From assembly GCF_049965315.1 (NCBI RefSeq), contig NZ_JBMFWL010000009.1, positions 1 through 64,000 on the forward strand: a DNA stretch of 64,000 nt. Direction: 5' to 3'. The number at the start of each line of letters is the position of its first letter. Position 1 is the first letter of the stretch. The notes under the pieces are model-generated. The model saw only the letters and a list, made by a program, of their open reading frames with translations, did no database searches and was not told the origin of the DNA. This stretch comes from Acidithiobacillus_B sp049965315. Its GTDB lineage: Bacteria; Pseudomonadota; Gammaproteobacteria; Acidithiobacillales; Acidithiobacillaceae. Of this stretch, positions 1-8,128 are shown piece by piece. The position numbers were made by a program, and so were the translations under genes.

Positions 1-432
1 AGCAAGACCACGGTGACGGGAGTGGAGATGTTCCGCAAGATTTTGGATCAGGGGCAGGCCGGAGACAATGTCGGCGTCCTGCTGCGGGGCACGAAGAAAG
101 ACGACGTGGAGCGCGGGCAGGTTTTGGCCAAGCCCGCGAGCATCAAGCCGCACACCCGGTTCGAAGCGGAAGTCTATGTGCTGTCCAAGGAGGAAGGTGG
201 GCGGCACACGCCGTTCTTCAACGGGTATCGTCCGCAGTTTTATTTCCGGACGACGGACGTGACGGGAGCGGTGGATCTGCCCGAAGGGGTGGAGATGGTG
301 ATGCCTGGGGACAACATTCAGTTCAAGGTTGCCCTGATTGCGCCCATCGCCATGGAAGAGGGTCTGCGCTTCGCGGTACGCGAGGGCGGCCGTACCGTCG
401 GCGCCGGCGTGGTCTCCAAGGTGGTCGAGTAA
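1..432 (+). CDS. tuf: Elongation factor Tu, C-terminal part (partial gene)
   Basis: This is the 3' end of a gene that begins before the window. The frame is open from base 1 and ends at TAA. The 143 visible residues cover the end of domain 2 and all of domain 3 of EF-Tu, including TGVEMFRK, LLRGTKKDD, GGRHTPFFNGYRPQFYFR and the C-terminal GGRTVGAGVV. EF-Tu delivers aminoacyl-tRNA to the ribosome. Its position just before rpsJ is the common str/S10 arrangement in proteobacteria. The stop overlaps the rpsJ start as TAATG, so the two are probably translationally coupled. Confidence 0.98.
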   Translation, partial: SKTTVTGVEMFRKILDQGQAGDNVGVLLRGTKKDDVERGQVLAKPASIKPHTRFEAEVYVLSKEEGGRHTPFFNGYRPQFYFRTTDVTGAVDLPEGVEMVMPGDNIQFKVALIAPIAMEEGLRFAVREGGRTVGAGVVSKVVE

Positions 433-740
433 TGAGCGGCGCCAAGATTCGGATTCGCCTGAAATCCTACGACTATCGCATGTTGGATGTCTCGGCCGCA
501 GAGATCGTCGAGACCGCCCGGCGCACCGGGGCGCGGGTCTGCGGACCCATTCCGCTGCCCACCAAGATCGAGCGTTTCACGGTGCTGCGTTCCCCGCATG
601 TGGACAAGAACGCGCGCGACCAGTTCGAAATCCGCACGCACAAGCGCTTGCTGGACATTCTCGATCCCAATGACAAAACCGTGGATGCGCTGATCAAGCT
701 GGATCTCGCCGCCGGCGTGGATGTCGAGATCAAGCTGTAA
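432..740 (+). CDS. rpsJ: 30S ribosomal protein S10
   Basis: The 102-residue protein has the normal length for S10 and contains the family core IRIRLKSYD and GPIPLPTKIERFTVLRSPHVDK. S10 sits in the head of the 30S subunit and also serves as NusE in antitermination. The ATG overlaps the stop of tuf. It is the first gene of the S10 operon proper; the next gene, rplC, starts 19 bases after its stop. Confidence 0.98.
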   Translation: MSGAKIRIRLKSYDYRMLDVSAAEIVETARRTGARVCGPIPLPTKIERFTVLRSPHVDKNARDQFEIRTHKRLLDILDPNDKTVDALIKLDLAAGVDVEIKL

Positions 741-759
741 CACTGGAAAGGACAAGAAA

Positions 760-1398
760 ATGGTAATGGGCCTGGTTGGGCGGAAGGTAGGCATGACCCG
801 GATCGTCACGGATGACGGTCGGGTTCTCCCGGTGACGGTTATCCATGTGGCGCCAAACCTGATTACTCAGGTGAAAGACGTGGATAAGGATGGTTATAAG
901 GCGGTGCAGGTGACGACCGGTGAACGGCGTCCCCAACGGGTGAGCAACGCCTTGGCGGGACATTACCGCAAGAGCGGTATCGCTGCCGGTCGTCTGTTGC
1001 GCGAATTCCGCGTGGACGACACGGCGGGCTATGCCACGGGGGCGGAGATCGGGCTGGATGTGTTTGCCGTCGGTCAGCTCGTGGATGTGTCCGGTATCAG
1101 CAAGGGCAAGGGATTCGCGGGCGCCATCAAGCGCCACAATTTCCGGAGTAACCGGGCCAGCCACGGTAACAGTCTTTCCCACCGCGCGCCGGGCTCCATC
1201 GGCTGCCGTCAGACTCCGGGTAGGGTGTTCAAGGGCAAGCGCATGGCCGGGCATATGGGGGCCGAGCAGGTCACCACGCAAAATCTCGAATTGGTGCGGA
1301 TTGATGCGGATCGGCGTCTGCTCATGATCAGGGGCGCGGTCCCGGGTGCGCGCGACGGTAACGTAATCGTGCGTCCTGTCGTGCGGGCCAAGGGTTAG
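760..1398 (+). CDS. rplC: 50S ribosomal protein L3
   Basis: The product (212 residues from this start) carries the L3 hallmarks GLVGRKVGMTRI at the N-terminus and the SHRAPGSIG and GKRMAGHMG loops that reach the peptidyl-transferase region. The ATG at 760 is chosen because GGAAAGGA lies 8 bases upstream and because L3 proteins begin just before this motif. The open frame extends further upstream into rpsJ, and a second in-frame ATG at 766 is an alternative. Confidence 0.97.
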   Translation: MVMGLVGRKVGMTRIVTDDGRVLPVTVIHVAPNLITQVKDVDKDGYKAVQVTTGERRPQRVSNALAGHYRKSGIAAGRLLREFRVDDTAGYATGAEIGLDVFAVGQLVDVSGISKGKGFAGAIKRHNFRSNRASHGNSLSHRAPGSIGCRQTPGRVFKGKRMAGHMGAEQVTTQNLELVRIDADRRLLMIRGAVPGARDGNVIVRPVVRAKG

Positions 1399-1409
1399 GG
1401 GTATACGTG

Positions 1410-2027
1410 ATGGAAGCGCAAAGCATTGATGTGATGACGGGAAAGACCCGGGCCTTCGCCCTCGCCGATGAGGTGTTTGGGGTGGCCTACAATGAGCCAT
1501 TGCTGCATCAGGTCGTGGTCGCCCAAATGGCGGGCCAGCGCGCCGGTACGGCGGCTCAGAAGAATCGTGCGGCGGTGCGGGGCGGCGGCCGCAAGCCGTG
1601 GAAGCAGAAAGGTACTGGTCGCGCCCGGGCAGGCAGTATTCGTAGTCCTATCTGGCGTGGCGGTGGCGTGGCCTTCGCGGCTTCGACCTCGGATTATACC
1701 CAGAAAGTAAATAAAAAAATGTGGGCTGGCGCGATGCGTGTGGTGCTGGCCGAGTTGCTGCGGCAGGGGCGCTTGCAGATCATCGAGTCCGGCGATCTCC
1801 CGGAGCCGCGCACGCGCCTGGGCAGGGATTGGGTCAAGCAAGTGGGTGGAGATGATTTCCTGCTGGTGATGGGCGACATTCCCTTGAATCTCTTCCTGGC
1901 CCTGCGCAACCTTCCCCGCGTGGGGATGGCCGGCTACCAGGATATCGGACCCGCCGATCTACTGCGTTATGGTCGCGTCGTTATGGACTGCGAGGCAGCG
2001 GAAAAATTTGCCGAGGTGTATGGATGA
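1410..2027 (+). CDS. rplD: 50S ribosomal protein L4
   Basis: The 205-residue protein contains the L4 signature VRGGGRKPWKQKGTGRARAG followed by SPIWRGGG, the loop that lines the exit tunnel. In other bacteria L4 also represses its own operon. The ATG at 1410 is preferred for its spacing from AGGGG; a GTG directly before it at 1407 is a possible alternative. The stop overlaps the rplW start as ATGA, so the genes are translationally coupled. Confidence 0.97.
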   Translation: MEAQSIDVMTGKTRAFALADEVFGVAYNEPLLHQVVVAQMAGQRAGTAAQKNRAAVRGGGRKPWKQKGTGRARAGSIRSPIWRGGGVAFAASTSDYTQKVNKKMWAGAMRVVLAELLRQGRLQIIESGDLPEPRTRLGRDWVKQVGGDDFLLVMGDIPLNLFLALRNLPRVGMAGYQDIGPADLLRYGRVVMDCEAAEKFAEVYG

Positions 2028-2314
2028 ATCCGGAACGTAAGTTTCTCGTATTGCTGGCCCCGGTGATCAGCGAAAAGAGCACCCTGGTTCAACAGCATAA
2101 TCAATATGTCTTTCGGGTTGCCCGCGATGCGACCAAGGCGGAGATCAAGGCGGCCGTGCAGGAACTGTTTCACGTGCAGGTGAAAGGCGTGCAGACCTGC
2201 AACTACGACGGGAAGGAAAAGCGGATGGGGCGTTTTGTGGGTCGGCGTTCGGCCTGGAAAAAGGCCTATGTGTGTCTCGCCGCCGAAAGCTCCATTGATT
2301 TTGGCGTAGCGTAA
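2024..2314 (+). CDS. rplW: 50S ribosomal protein L23
   Basis: The 96-residue protein has the L23 pattern PVISEKST, YVFRVARDATKAEIKAAVQELF and the RRSAWKKAYV tail. L23 lies at the exit of the peptide tunnel and is the docking site of trigger factor and SRP. It overlaps rplD by four bases (ATGA) and is followed 12 bases later by rplB. Confidence 0.97.
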   Translation: MNPERKFLVLLAPVISEKSTLVQQHNQYVFRVARDATKAEIKAAVQELFHVQVKGVQTCNYDGKEKRMGRFVGRRSAWKKAYVCLAAESSIDFGVA

Positions 2315-2326
2315 GGAATCGAGAAC

Positions 2327-3154
2327 ATGGCACTGGTCAAGACCAAACCAACTTCCGCTGGGCGGCGTTTCGTCGTTAAAGTGGTGAATGATAGCTTGCA
2401 CAAGGGTTCCGGATTCGCGGGCTTGTTGGAGCCCCAATCCAAGAGTGGCGGGCGGAACAATCTCGGCCGTATCACCCGGCGCCACCAGGGCGGCGGACAC
2501 AAAGCCCATTATCGGCAGATCGACTTTCGCCGGAACAAGCTCGGTATCCCTGGTAAAATCGAGCGGTTGGAGTATGATCCGAACCGCAGCGCGCACATCG
2601 CCCTGATTTGCTATGTCGATGGCGAGCGGCGTTACATTCTCGCGCCGAAGGGGATGCAGGCGGGGGATTCGGTCATTTCCAGTGACCAGGCGCCTATCAA
2701 GCCGGGGAATTGCATGCCCTTGCGGAGCATTCCGGTGGGGTCTGTCATCCACAACATTGAAATGCGTCCGGGAAAGGGCGGGCAGTTGGCGCGTTCCGCT
2801 GGCACCTCCGCCCAACTCATGGCGCGGGATGGCGACTATGCCCAGGTGCGCCTGCGCTCAGGTGAGGTTCGGCGGATTCATGTGCTGTGTCGTGCGACCA
2901 TTGGTGAGGTGGGCAATGAAGAGCATGGATCGCGGCAGCTTGGAAAAGCGGGCGCTACGCGCTGGCGCGGTGTACGACCGACGGTGCGTGGCGTGGCCAT
3001 GAACCCGGTCGACCATCCCCACGGTGGTGGTGAGGGGCGTACCTCTGGCGGCCGGCATCCGGTTTCGCCCTGGGGTCAGCCGACCAAGGGTTATCGGACC
3101 CGGCGGAACAAGCGTACGACAAGTATGATCGTCCGCCGTCGTAATCGGCAGTAG
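2327..3154 (+). CDS. rplB: 50S ribosomal protein L2
   Basis: The 275-residue product has the usual L2 length, with GRNNLGRITRRHQGGGHK near residue 50 and the conserved C-terminal MNPVDHPHGGGEG region near residue 225. L2 is needed for subunit association and peptidyl-transfer activity. AAGGA precedes the ATG by about 10 bases. It lies between rplW and rpsS as expected. Confidence 0.98.
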   Translation: MALVKTKPTSAGRRFVVKVVNDSLHKGSGFAGLLEPQSKSGGRNNLGRITRRHQGGGHKAHYRQIDFRRNKLGIPGKIERLEYDPNRSAHIALICYVDGERRYILAPKGMQAGDSVISSDQAPIKPGNCMPLRSIPVGSVIHNIEMRPGKGGQLARSAGTSAQLMARDGDYAQVRLRSGEVRRIHVLCRATIGEVGNEEHGSRQLGKAGATRWRGVRPTVRGVAMNPVDHPHGGGEGRTSGGRHPVSPWGQPTKGYRTRRNKRTTSMIVRRRNRQ

Positions 3155-3169
3155 AGAAGGGGAATTATC

Positions 3170-3445
3170 GTGCCACGTTCCATCAAAAAGGGCCCATTTG
3201 TCGACGATCATTTGGACCGAAAAGTTACAGCTGCGCAATCGGCGGGGAGTCGCAGGCCCATTAAGACGTGGTCGAGACGTTCGACCATCACGCCCGATTT
3301 CATTGGTCTCACCATCAGCGTGCATAACGGCAGGCAGCATATTCCAGTGGTGATCAACGAAAACATGGTTGGTCACAAGCTGGGGGAATTTGCCCTGACC
3401 AGGACCTTTAAAGGTCATAGCGCGGATAAGAAAGCAAAGCGATAG
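3170..3445 (+). CDS. rpsS: 30S ribosomal protein S19
   Basis: The 91-residue protein begins with PRSIKKGPFVDDHL and contains the family core WSRRSTI and VGHKLGEFALTRTFKGH. S19 binds 16S rRNA in the subunit head next to S13. The start is GTG, supported by AGAAGGGGA about 7 bases upstream and by alignment to the usual S19 N-terminus. Confidence 0.97.
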   Translation: MPRSIKKGPFVDDHLDRKVTAAQSAGSRRPIKTWSRRSTITPDFIGLTISVHNGRQHIPVVINENMVGHKLGEFALTRTFKGHSADKKAKR

Positions 3446-3455
3446 GGAGGAGCAG

Positions 3456-3788
3456 ATGAAATCTTCAGCAATACTCAAAGGTCTGCAAATTTCTCCGCAA
3501 AAGGCTCGGCTCGTTGCTGACATGGTGCGTGGGCAACCTGCAGGCAAGGCATTGGAAATTCTCCGCTTTACGCAGAAGAAAGCCGCGTTGCCAATCCGTA
3601 AATGTCTGGAATCGGCCATCGCCAACGCCGAAAATAACGAAGGGGCGGATGTGGATGCCCTGGTGGTGGAGCAGATCATGATCGACACGGGCACCGTGTT
3701 GAAACGCTTTGCGGCGCGGGCGAAGGGTCGCGGATCGCGAATCCTCAAGCGTACCAGCCACATCACCATTACCGTAGCCGAGATTTAA
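3456..3788 (+). CDS. rplV: 50S ribosomal protein L22
   Basis: The 110-residue product shows the L22 features ISPQKARLVADMVRG and the beta-hairpin region ending RILKRTSHITI, which lines the nascent-peptide tunnel. A clear GGAGGAG site lies just upstream of the ATG. Position between rpsS and rpsC is canonical. Confidence 0.97.
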   Translation: MKSSAILKGLQISPQKARLVADMVRGQPAGKALEILRFTQKKAALPIRKCLESAIANAENNEGADVDALVVEQIMIDTGTVLKRFAARAKGRGSRILKRTSHITITVAEI

Positions 3789-3799
3789 TCGAGGATTAT

Positions 3800-4462
3800 A
3801 TGGGACAAAAGACCAACCCGATCGGACTGCGTCTGGGAATCGTTAAGAATTGGAGCTCCCGGTGGTATGGCAAGGCCGATTTTAAGGACAAACTGCTGGA
3901 GGACATTCGGGTTCGTCAGTTCATTCGCGAACGGCTGTCCGGCGGGGCCATCTCCGACATCATTATCGAGCGCCCGGCGCGCAGCGCCCGCATCACCATT
4001 CATACGGCGCGTCCCGGCGTGGTCATCGGCAAGAAGGGCGAGGACATCGACAAGCTGCGGCGCGAAGTGCAAGGCCGGATGGGCGTTCCAGTGCACATCA
4101 ATGTCGAGGAAATCCGCAAACCCGAGCTGGACGCGCAGTTGGTGGCGGAGAGTGTCGCGCAGCAACTGGTGCGGCGCATCATGTTCCGCCGCGCCATGAA
4201 GCGGGCTGTGACCAACGCCATGCGGTTCGGCGCCTTGGGCATGCGCATCAACTGCGCGGGCCGTCTGGGCGGTGCGGAAATCGCCCGGACCGAATGGTAT
4301 CGCGAAGGGCGGGTGCCCTTGCATACCCTGCGCGCCGATATCGATTACGGCTTTGCCGAGGCGAAGACCACCTATGGGATCATTGGTGTCAAGGTGTGGA
4401 TCTTCAAGGGTGAAATTCTGGATTGGGGCGCGGCTCACGGCGGCGCAGCCCGGCAAAAATGA
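3800..4462 (+). CDS. rpsC: 30S ribosomal protein S3
   Basis: The 220-residue protein starts MGQKTNPIGLRLG, carries the KH-domain motif VVIGKKGEDIDKL near residue 75 and the C-terminal GAEIARTEWYREGRVPLHTLRADIDYG stretch typical of S3. S3 lines the mRNA entry channel of the 30S subunit. It is followed 12 bases later by rplP. Confidence 0.97.
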   Translation: MGQKTNPIGLRLGIVKNWSSRWYGKADFKDKLLEDIRVRQFIRERLSGGAISDIIIERPARSARITIHTARPGVVIGKKGEDIDKLRREVQGRMGVPVHINVEEIRKPELDAQLVAESVAQQLVRRIMFRRAMKRAVTNAMRFGALGMRINCAGRLGGAEIARTEWYREGRVPLHTLRADIDYGFAEAKTTYGIIGVKVWIFKGEILDWGAAHGGAARQK

Positions 4463-4474
4463 TAGGGGTGTCGG

Positions 4475-4891
4475 ATGTTGCAACCTAATCGTACAAAGTT
4501 TCGCAAACAGCACAAGGGCCGCAATCGCGGCGTCGCCTCCCGGGGCAACAAGGTGAGCTTTGGTGAGTTCGGCTTGAAGGCGACTACCCGGGGAAGAATT
4601 ACCGCGCGCCAACTGGAAGCGGCCCGTCGCGCCATCAGTCGCCATGTGAAGCGCGGTGGTCGCATGTGGATTCGGATTTTCCCGGACAAGCCGATCAGCA
4701 AAAAGCCGGCTGAAGTCCGTATGGGCAAGGGCAAGGGCAATCCCGAGTATTGGGTGGCTTTGATCCAGCCCGGGAAAGTCCTTTATGAAATGGAAGGGGT
4801 TACGGAAGACGTGGCGCGGGAGGCCTTTGCCCTCGGCGCCGCCAAGCTGCCGGTACAGACCGTCTTCGTGAGCCGGCGGGTGATGGGATGA
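4475..4891 (+). CDS. rplP: 50S ribosomal protein L16
   Basis: The 138-residue protein begins MLQPNRTKFRKQHKGRNRG and contains RITARQLEAARRAI and GKGKGNPEYWVA, all diagnostic of L16. L16 helps shape the A-site of the 50S subunit. Its stop overlaps the start of rpmC (ATGA). Confidence 0.97.
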   Translation: MLQPNRTKFRKQHKGRNRGVASRGNKVSFGEFGLKATTRGRITARQLEAARRAISRHVKRGGRMWIRIFPDKPISKKPAEVRMGKGKGNPEYWVALIQPGKVLYEMEGVTEDVAREAFALGAAKLPVQTVFVSRRVMG

Positions 4892-5088
4892 AGATGCAGG
4901 ATTTGGAGCAAAAGGATGTCGCCGGCTGCCAGGCGGAGTTGTTGGGCCTCCTGGAAGAACAATTCAAGCTGCGTATGCAGCACGCAACTGGGCAACTGGC
5001 CAATACGACGCGTTTACGTTCGGTTCGGCGCGATATTGCGCGGGTGCGTACCGCCCTTACCGTGAAGAATGGAGCCAAAAATGGCTGA
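4888..5088 (+). CDS. rpmC: 50S ribosomal protein L29
   Basis: The 66-residue protein has the small helical hairpin layout of L29, ending with LRSVRRDIARVRTAL. The N-terminal half is less conserved than in many L29 proteins, but length and position between rplP and rpsQ fit. It overlaps rplP by 4 bases and rpsQ by 8 bases. Confidence 0.95.
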   Translation: MKMQDLEQKDVAGCQAELLGLLEEQFKLRMQHATGQLANTTRLRSVRRDIARVRTALTVKNGAKNG

Positions 5089-5356
5089 GCAAAAGAACCC
5101 GAGAAGTCTTGTCGGTCGAGTGGTCAGCGACCGTATGGATAAAACGATTGTGGTCACGGTAGAGCGCCGTATACAGCATCCGCTGTACAAGAAATACGTC
5201 CGCCGGTCCAAGAAGTTTCATGCCCATGATCCGGACAACACCTGCCACATCGGTGATGTGGTGCGGATCGAGGAATGTCGGCCGCTATCCAAGACCAAGA
5301 CCTGGCGCCTGGTCGCGGTGGTGACGCAGGCTATCGGCGAAGGAGAATTCGCATGA
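5081..5356 (+). CDS. rpsQ: 30S ribosomal protein S17
   Basis: The 91-residue product contains LVGRVVSDRMDKTIVV and HDPDNTCHIGDVVRIEECRPLSKTK, the S17 signature. The start at 5081 gives the standard length and overlaps the end of rpmC by 8 bases. An earlier in-frame ATG at 5069 lies deeper inside rpmC and is less likely. S17 is a primary 16S rRNA binder. Confidence 0.95.
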   Translation: MAEQKNPRSLVGRVVSDRMDKTIVVTVERRIQHPLYKKYVRRSKKFHAHDPDNTCHIGDVVRIEECRPLSKTKTWRLVAVVTQAIGEGEFA

Positions 5357-5721
5357 TCCAGATGCAAACGCGGCTCTCCGTCGCCGACAACAGCGGTGCG
5401 CGGGAAGTGATGTGTATCAAGGTCCTCGGCGGTTCGCACCGGCGCTATGCCGGCATTGGCGACGTGATCAAGGTCAGCATCAAGGACGCGGTACCGCGCG
5501 GCAAAGTCAAGAAAGGCGATGTCTATAACGCGTTGGTGGTGCGGACGCGCAAGGGCGTGCGCCGCGACGATGGCTCGCTGATCCGTTTTGACAGCAACGC
5601 CGCCGTGCTTCTGAATAATCAGATGCAGCCCATCGGAACGCGCATATTTGGCCCGGTCACCCGGGAATTGCGCGGGGCTAAATTCATGAAGATTATTTCC
5701 TTAGCGCCTGAAGTGCTGTAG
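5353..5721 (+). CDS. rplN: 50S ribosomal protein L14
   Basis: The 122-residue product has the exact usual length of L14 and the motifs MIQMQTRLSVADNSGAREV and GDVIKVSIKDA. It overlaps the rpsQ stop as ATGA with AGGAG 7 bases upstream. L14 forms part of the intersubunit bridge and of the ribosomal silencing factor contact. Confidence 0.97.
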   Translation: MIQMQTRLSVADNSGAREVMCIKVLGGSHRRYAGIGDVIKVSIKDAVPRGKVKKGDVYNALVVRTRKGVRRDDGSLIRFDSNAAVLLNNQMQPIGTRIFGPVTRELRGAKFMKIISLAPEVL

Positions 5722-5730
5722 GGGGTTATG

Positions 5731-6048
5731 ATGGCTAAAATGCGGAAGGGTGACGAAGTGGTCATCTTGGCGGGTAAGGATAAGGGCAAGCGGGGCAAGG
5801 TGCTGCGTACGCTGTTTGAGGATTCGCGCGTGGTGGTGGAAAAAGTGAACATGGTAAAGCGCCACGTGCGCCCGGATCGCCTCGGCAAGCCGGGCGGGAT
5901 CGTTGAGAAGGAAGCGCCCATACATATTTCCAATGTGGCGATTTTCAATGGCGCAACCGGTAAGGCGGACCGTATTGGCTATAAGTTTTTGGAGGATGGC
6001 CGTAAGGTTCGTGTCTTCAAGGCGAATGGCGAAGTTGTTGATCGCTGA
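5731..6048 (+). CDS. rplX: 50S ribosomal protein L24
   Basis: The 105-residue protein starts MAKMRKGDEVVILAGKDKGKRGKV, the KOW-domain signature of L24, and continues with VKRHVRPD. Two ATG codons lie back to back (5728 and 5731). The second is chosen because it matches the family N-terminus and gives better spacing to the GGGGG tract upstream. L24 is an assembly initiator of the 50S subunit. Confidence 0.96.
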   Translation: MAKMRKGDEVVILAGKDKGKRGKVLRTLFEDSRVVVEKVNMVKRHVRPDRLGKPGGIVEKEAPIHISNVAIFNGATGKADRIGYKFLEDGRKVRVFKANGEVVDR

Positions 6049-6065
6049 CGAGCAGAGGAAAAATC

Positions 6066-6608
6066 ATGGAAGCGCGTCTGTATAATGTCTATCGTGAGTC
6101 AATCGTTCCGCGGCTGATTCAGGAATTTGGTTATCAAAGTGTGATGGAAGTCCCCAAGCTGCAGAAGGTGACGCTCAATATGGGCGTGGGCGCGGCCGTG
6201 GGTGACAAGAAGGTCCTGGAAGCAGCGGTGGGTGACATGACGCGGATCGCCGGGCAAAAGCCGGTGGTGACGCGGGCGCGCAAATCCGTCGCGGCGTTCA
6301 AGATTCGTGAGGGCTACCCCATCGGCTGTATGGTAACTCTGCGCGGGATCCGGATGTACGAGTTTCTGGATCGGCTGATCACCATTGCCATTCCCCGCAT
6401 TCGTGATTTTCGCGGTTTGTCGCCGCGATCTTTCGACGGGCGTGGTAATTACAGTCTCGGAGTGAAAGAGCAAATCATTTTTCCGGAAATCGAATACGAC
6501 AAGATTGATCGACTGCGCGGCCTCGATGTCGTGCTGACGACCAGCGCCAAAACCGACGAAGAGGGGCTGGGTCTCTTGAAGGCCTTCAAGATGCCCTTTA
6601 GATCTTGA
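6066..6608 (+). CDS. rplE: 50S ribosomal protein L5
   Basis: The 180-residue protein contains YQSVMEVPKLQKVTLNMGVG near the N-terminus and the conserved RGNYSLGVKEQIIFPEI region near residue 125. L5 binds 5S rRNA in the central protuberance. An AGAGGAAA site precedes the ATG. The gene sits between rplX and rpsN, as in spc operons generally. Confidence 0.97.
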   Translation: MEARLYNVYRESIVPRLIQEFGYQSVMEVPKLQKVTLNMGVGAAVGDKKVLEAAVGDMTRIAGQKPVVTRARKSVAAFKIREGYPIGCMVTLRGIRMYEFLDRLITIAIPRIRDFRGLSPRSFDGRGNYSLGVKEQIIFPEIEYDKIDRLRGLDVVLTTSAKTDEEGLGLLKAFKMPFRS

Positions 6609-6621
6609 AGGAGCTATAACA

Positions 6622-6807
6622 GTGGCAAAAAAATCGCTGATTGCGAAGTCCGAGAGGACTCCCAAGTTTCAGGTTCGCGCGTATCACCGCTGCAAGTTGT
6701 GCGGGCGTTCGCGCGGTTATTATCGAAAGTTCGGCTTGTGCCGCTTGTGCTTGCGTAAGCATGCTTCTGCCGGTGCGATTCCGGGTATTGTCAAAGCCAG
6801 TTGGTGA
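6622..6807 (+). CDS. rpsN: 30S ribosomal protein S14, short zinc-binding (type Z) form
   Basis: The product is only 61 residues and carries two CxxC pairs (C24, C27, C40, C43) around YYRKFGLCRLC. This is the C+ (zinc ribbon) form of S14 known from Gram-positive bacteria and Thermus. Most proteobacteria encode a zinc-free form of about 101 residues instead. The start is GTG with AAGGAG 9 bases upstream. Location between rplE and rpsH is normal, so it is the primary S14 of this operon rather than a paralogue elsewhere. Confidence 0.96.
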   Translation: MAKKSLIAKSERTPKFQVRAYHRCKLCGRSRGYYRKFGLCRLCLRKHASAGAIPGIVKASW

Positions 6808-6816
6808 GGGTGCACG

Positions 6817-7212
6817 ATGAGCGTGACGGATCCTATCGCAGACATGCTGACGCGCATTCGCAATGCGCAGCAAGTTGGTAAGGCGAAAGTGCATATGCCA
6901 GCATCAAAAGTAAAGCGCGCGATTGCGCATGTGCTGGTGGAAGAAGGTTATATTCAGGATGCCATCGAGGAAATGGATGGCAATCACCCAACCCTCAAAC
7001 TTACGTTGAAGTATTACGCGGGGCAGGGAGTTATTGCGGAGATTCGACGGGTGAGCAAGCCCGGCGTGCGCATTTATCGGGGTGCCGAGGCGTTGCCGCG
7101 GGTACGTGACGGCTTTGGTATCGCCATCATCTCTACTTCGCGGGGGATCATGACTGACCGGGCGGCCCGCGAGGCCGGCATCGGCGGCGAAATCCTTTGC
7201 GTCGTTTCTTAA
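6817..7212 (+). CDS. rpsH: 30S ribosomal protein S8
   Basis: The 131-residue protein starts MSVTDPIADMLTRIRNAQ and ends with the conserved STSRGIMTDRAAREAGIGGEILC segment. S8 is a primary 16S rRNA binder and, in Escherichia coli, the translational repressor of the spc operon. It follows rpsN by 9 bases. Confidence 0.97.
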   Translation: MSVTDPIADMLTRIRNAQQVGKAKVHMPASKVKRAIAHVLVEEGYIQDAIEEMDGNHPTLKLTLKYYAGQGVIAEIRRVSKPGVRIYRGAEALPRVRDGFGIAIISTSRGIMTDRAAREAGIGGEILCVVS

Positions 7213-7224
7213 GGGGGGGAGGAT

Positions 7225-7749
7225 ATGTCTCGAGTAGCTAAGCAACCCGTCTCCCTACCCAAAGGTGTGGCGGTCACGGTGGCGGACGACGTGCTGCGCG
7301 TGAAGGGCCCCAAGGGCGAGATGTCAACGGCTCTGCATCCTTCGGTAACGCTGCAGGTGGAGGGCGACGTGGCCACCTTGAGTTGGGGAAATGGCGCGGG
7401 CGCGGTGGCCGGTACCATGCGGGCGCTGCTGCATAACATGGTGCATGGCGTTTCCCAGGGTTTTGAGCGCAAGCTGGAAATCATTGGTGTGGGTTATCGC
7501 GCGCAGGCCAAGGGCAAGTCCCTGAACCTGGCCCTCGGTTTTTCCCATCCCGTGGACTATCCGGTTCCTGATGGCATCACCATCGAGACGCCGACCCAGA
7601 CGGAAATCGTCATCCGGGGTGTGGACAAACAGCGCGTCGGGCAGGTGGCTGCCGATATCCGCGGCTACCGTCCTCCCGAACCCTACAAGGGCAAGGGTGT
7701 TCGATATGCGGGTGAGGATGTCCGGCGTAAAGAAGCGAAGAAGAAATAG
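7225..7749 (+). CDS. rplF: 50S ribosomal protein L6
   Basis: The 174-residue protein begins MSRVAKQPVSLPKGV and shows the twin L6 repeats with GVGYRAQAKGKSLNLALGFSHPV in the middle and GYRPPEPYKGKGVRY near the C-terminus. A GGGGGAGG tract precedes the ATG. L6 lies near the GTPase-associated centre. Confidence 0.97.
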   Translation: MSRVAKQPVSLPKGVAVTVADDVLRVKGPKGEMSTALHPSVTLQVEGDVATLSWGNGAGAVAGTMRALLHNMVHGVSQGFERKLEIIGVGYRAQAKGKSLNLALGFSHPVDYPVPDGITIETPTQTEIVIRGVDKQRVGQVAADIRGYRPPEPYKGKGVRYAGEDVRRKEAKKK

Positions 7750-7763
7750 CGAGGGTAAGCAAC

Positions 7764-8117
7764 ATGGATAAAAATATTGCGCGACTCCGGCGTGCGCGTA
7801 AGACGCGGATTCGGATTGCGGCACAGGCAAAGCCCAGGCTTTGCGTATTTCGCTCCGGCAAGCATATTTACGCGCAAGTGATCGATGATGCCAAAGGGAC
7901 CGTGCTGACGCAGGCATCGAGCCTGGAGAAGGACGTGCGGGCGCAATTGGCCAACGGCGGCGACGTCGACGCGGCGACACAGATCGGCCGCCGGGTCGCG
8001 GAAAAGGCGCTCGCCCTCGGTTTGAAGGAAGTGGCTTTCGACCGGAGTGGATATCGGTATCACGGCCGGGTGAAAGCCCTCGCTGAGGCCGCCCGCGCGG
8101 GCGGTCTGGCGTTCTGA
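7764..8117 (+). CDS. rplR: 50S ribosomal protein L18
   Basis: The 117-residue protein has the L18 pattern with RLCVFRSGKHIYAQVIDD and the C-terminal AFDRSGYRYHGRVKALAEAAR. L18 anchors 5S rRNA with L5. It is 14 bases downstream of rplF. Confidence 0.97.
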   Translation: MDKNIARLRRARKTRIRIAAQAKPRLCVFRSGKHIYAQVIDDAKGTVLTQASSLEKDVRAQLANGGDVDAATQIGRRVAEKALALGLKEVAFDRSGYRYHGRVKALAEAARAGGLAF

Positions 8118-8128
8118 GGAGAGAAAGC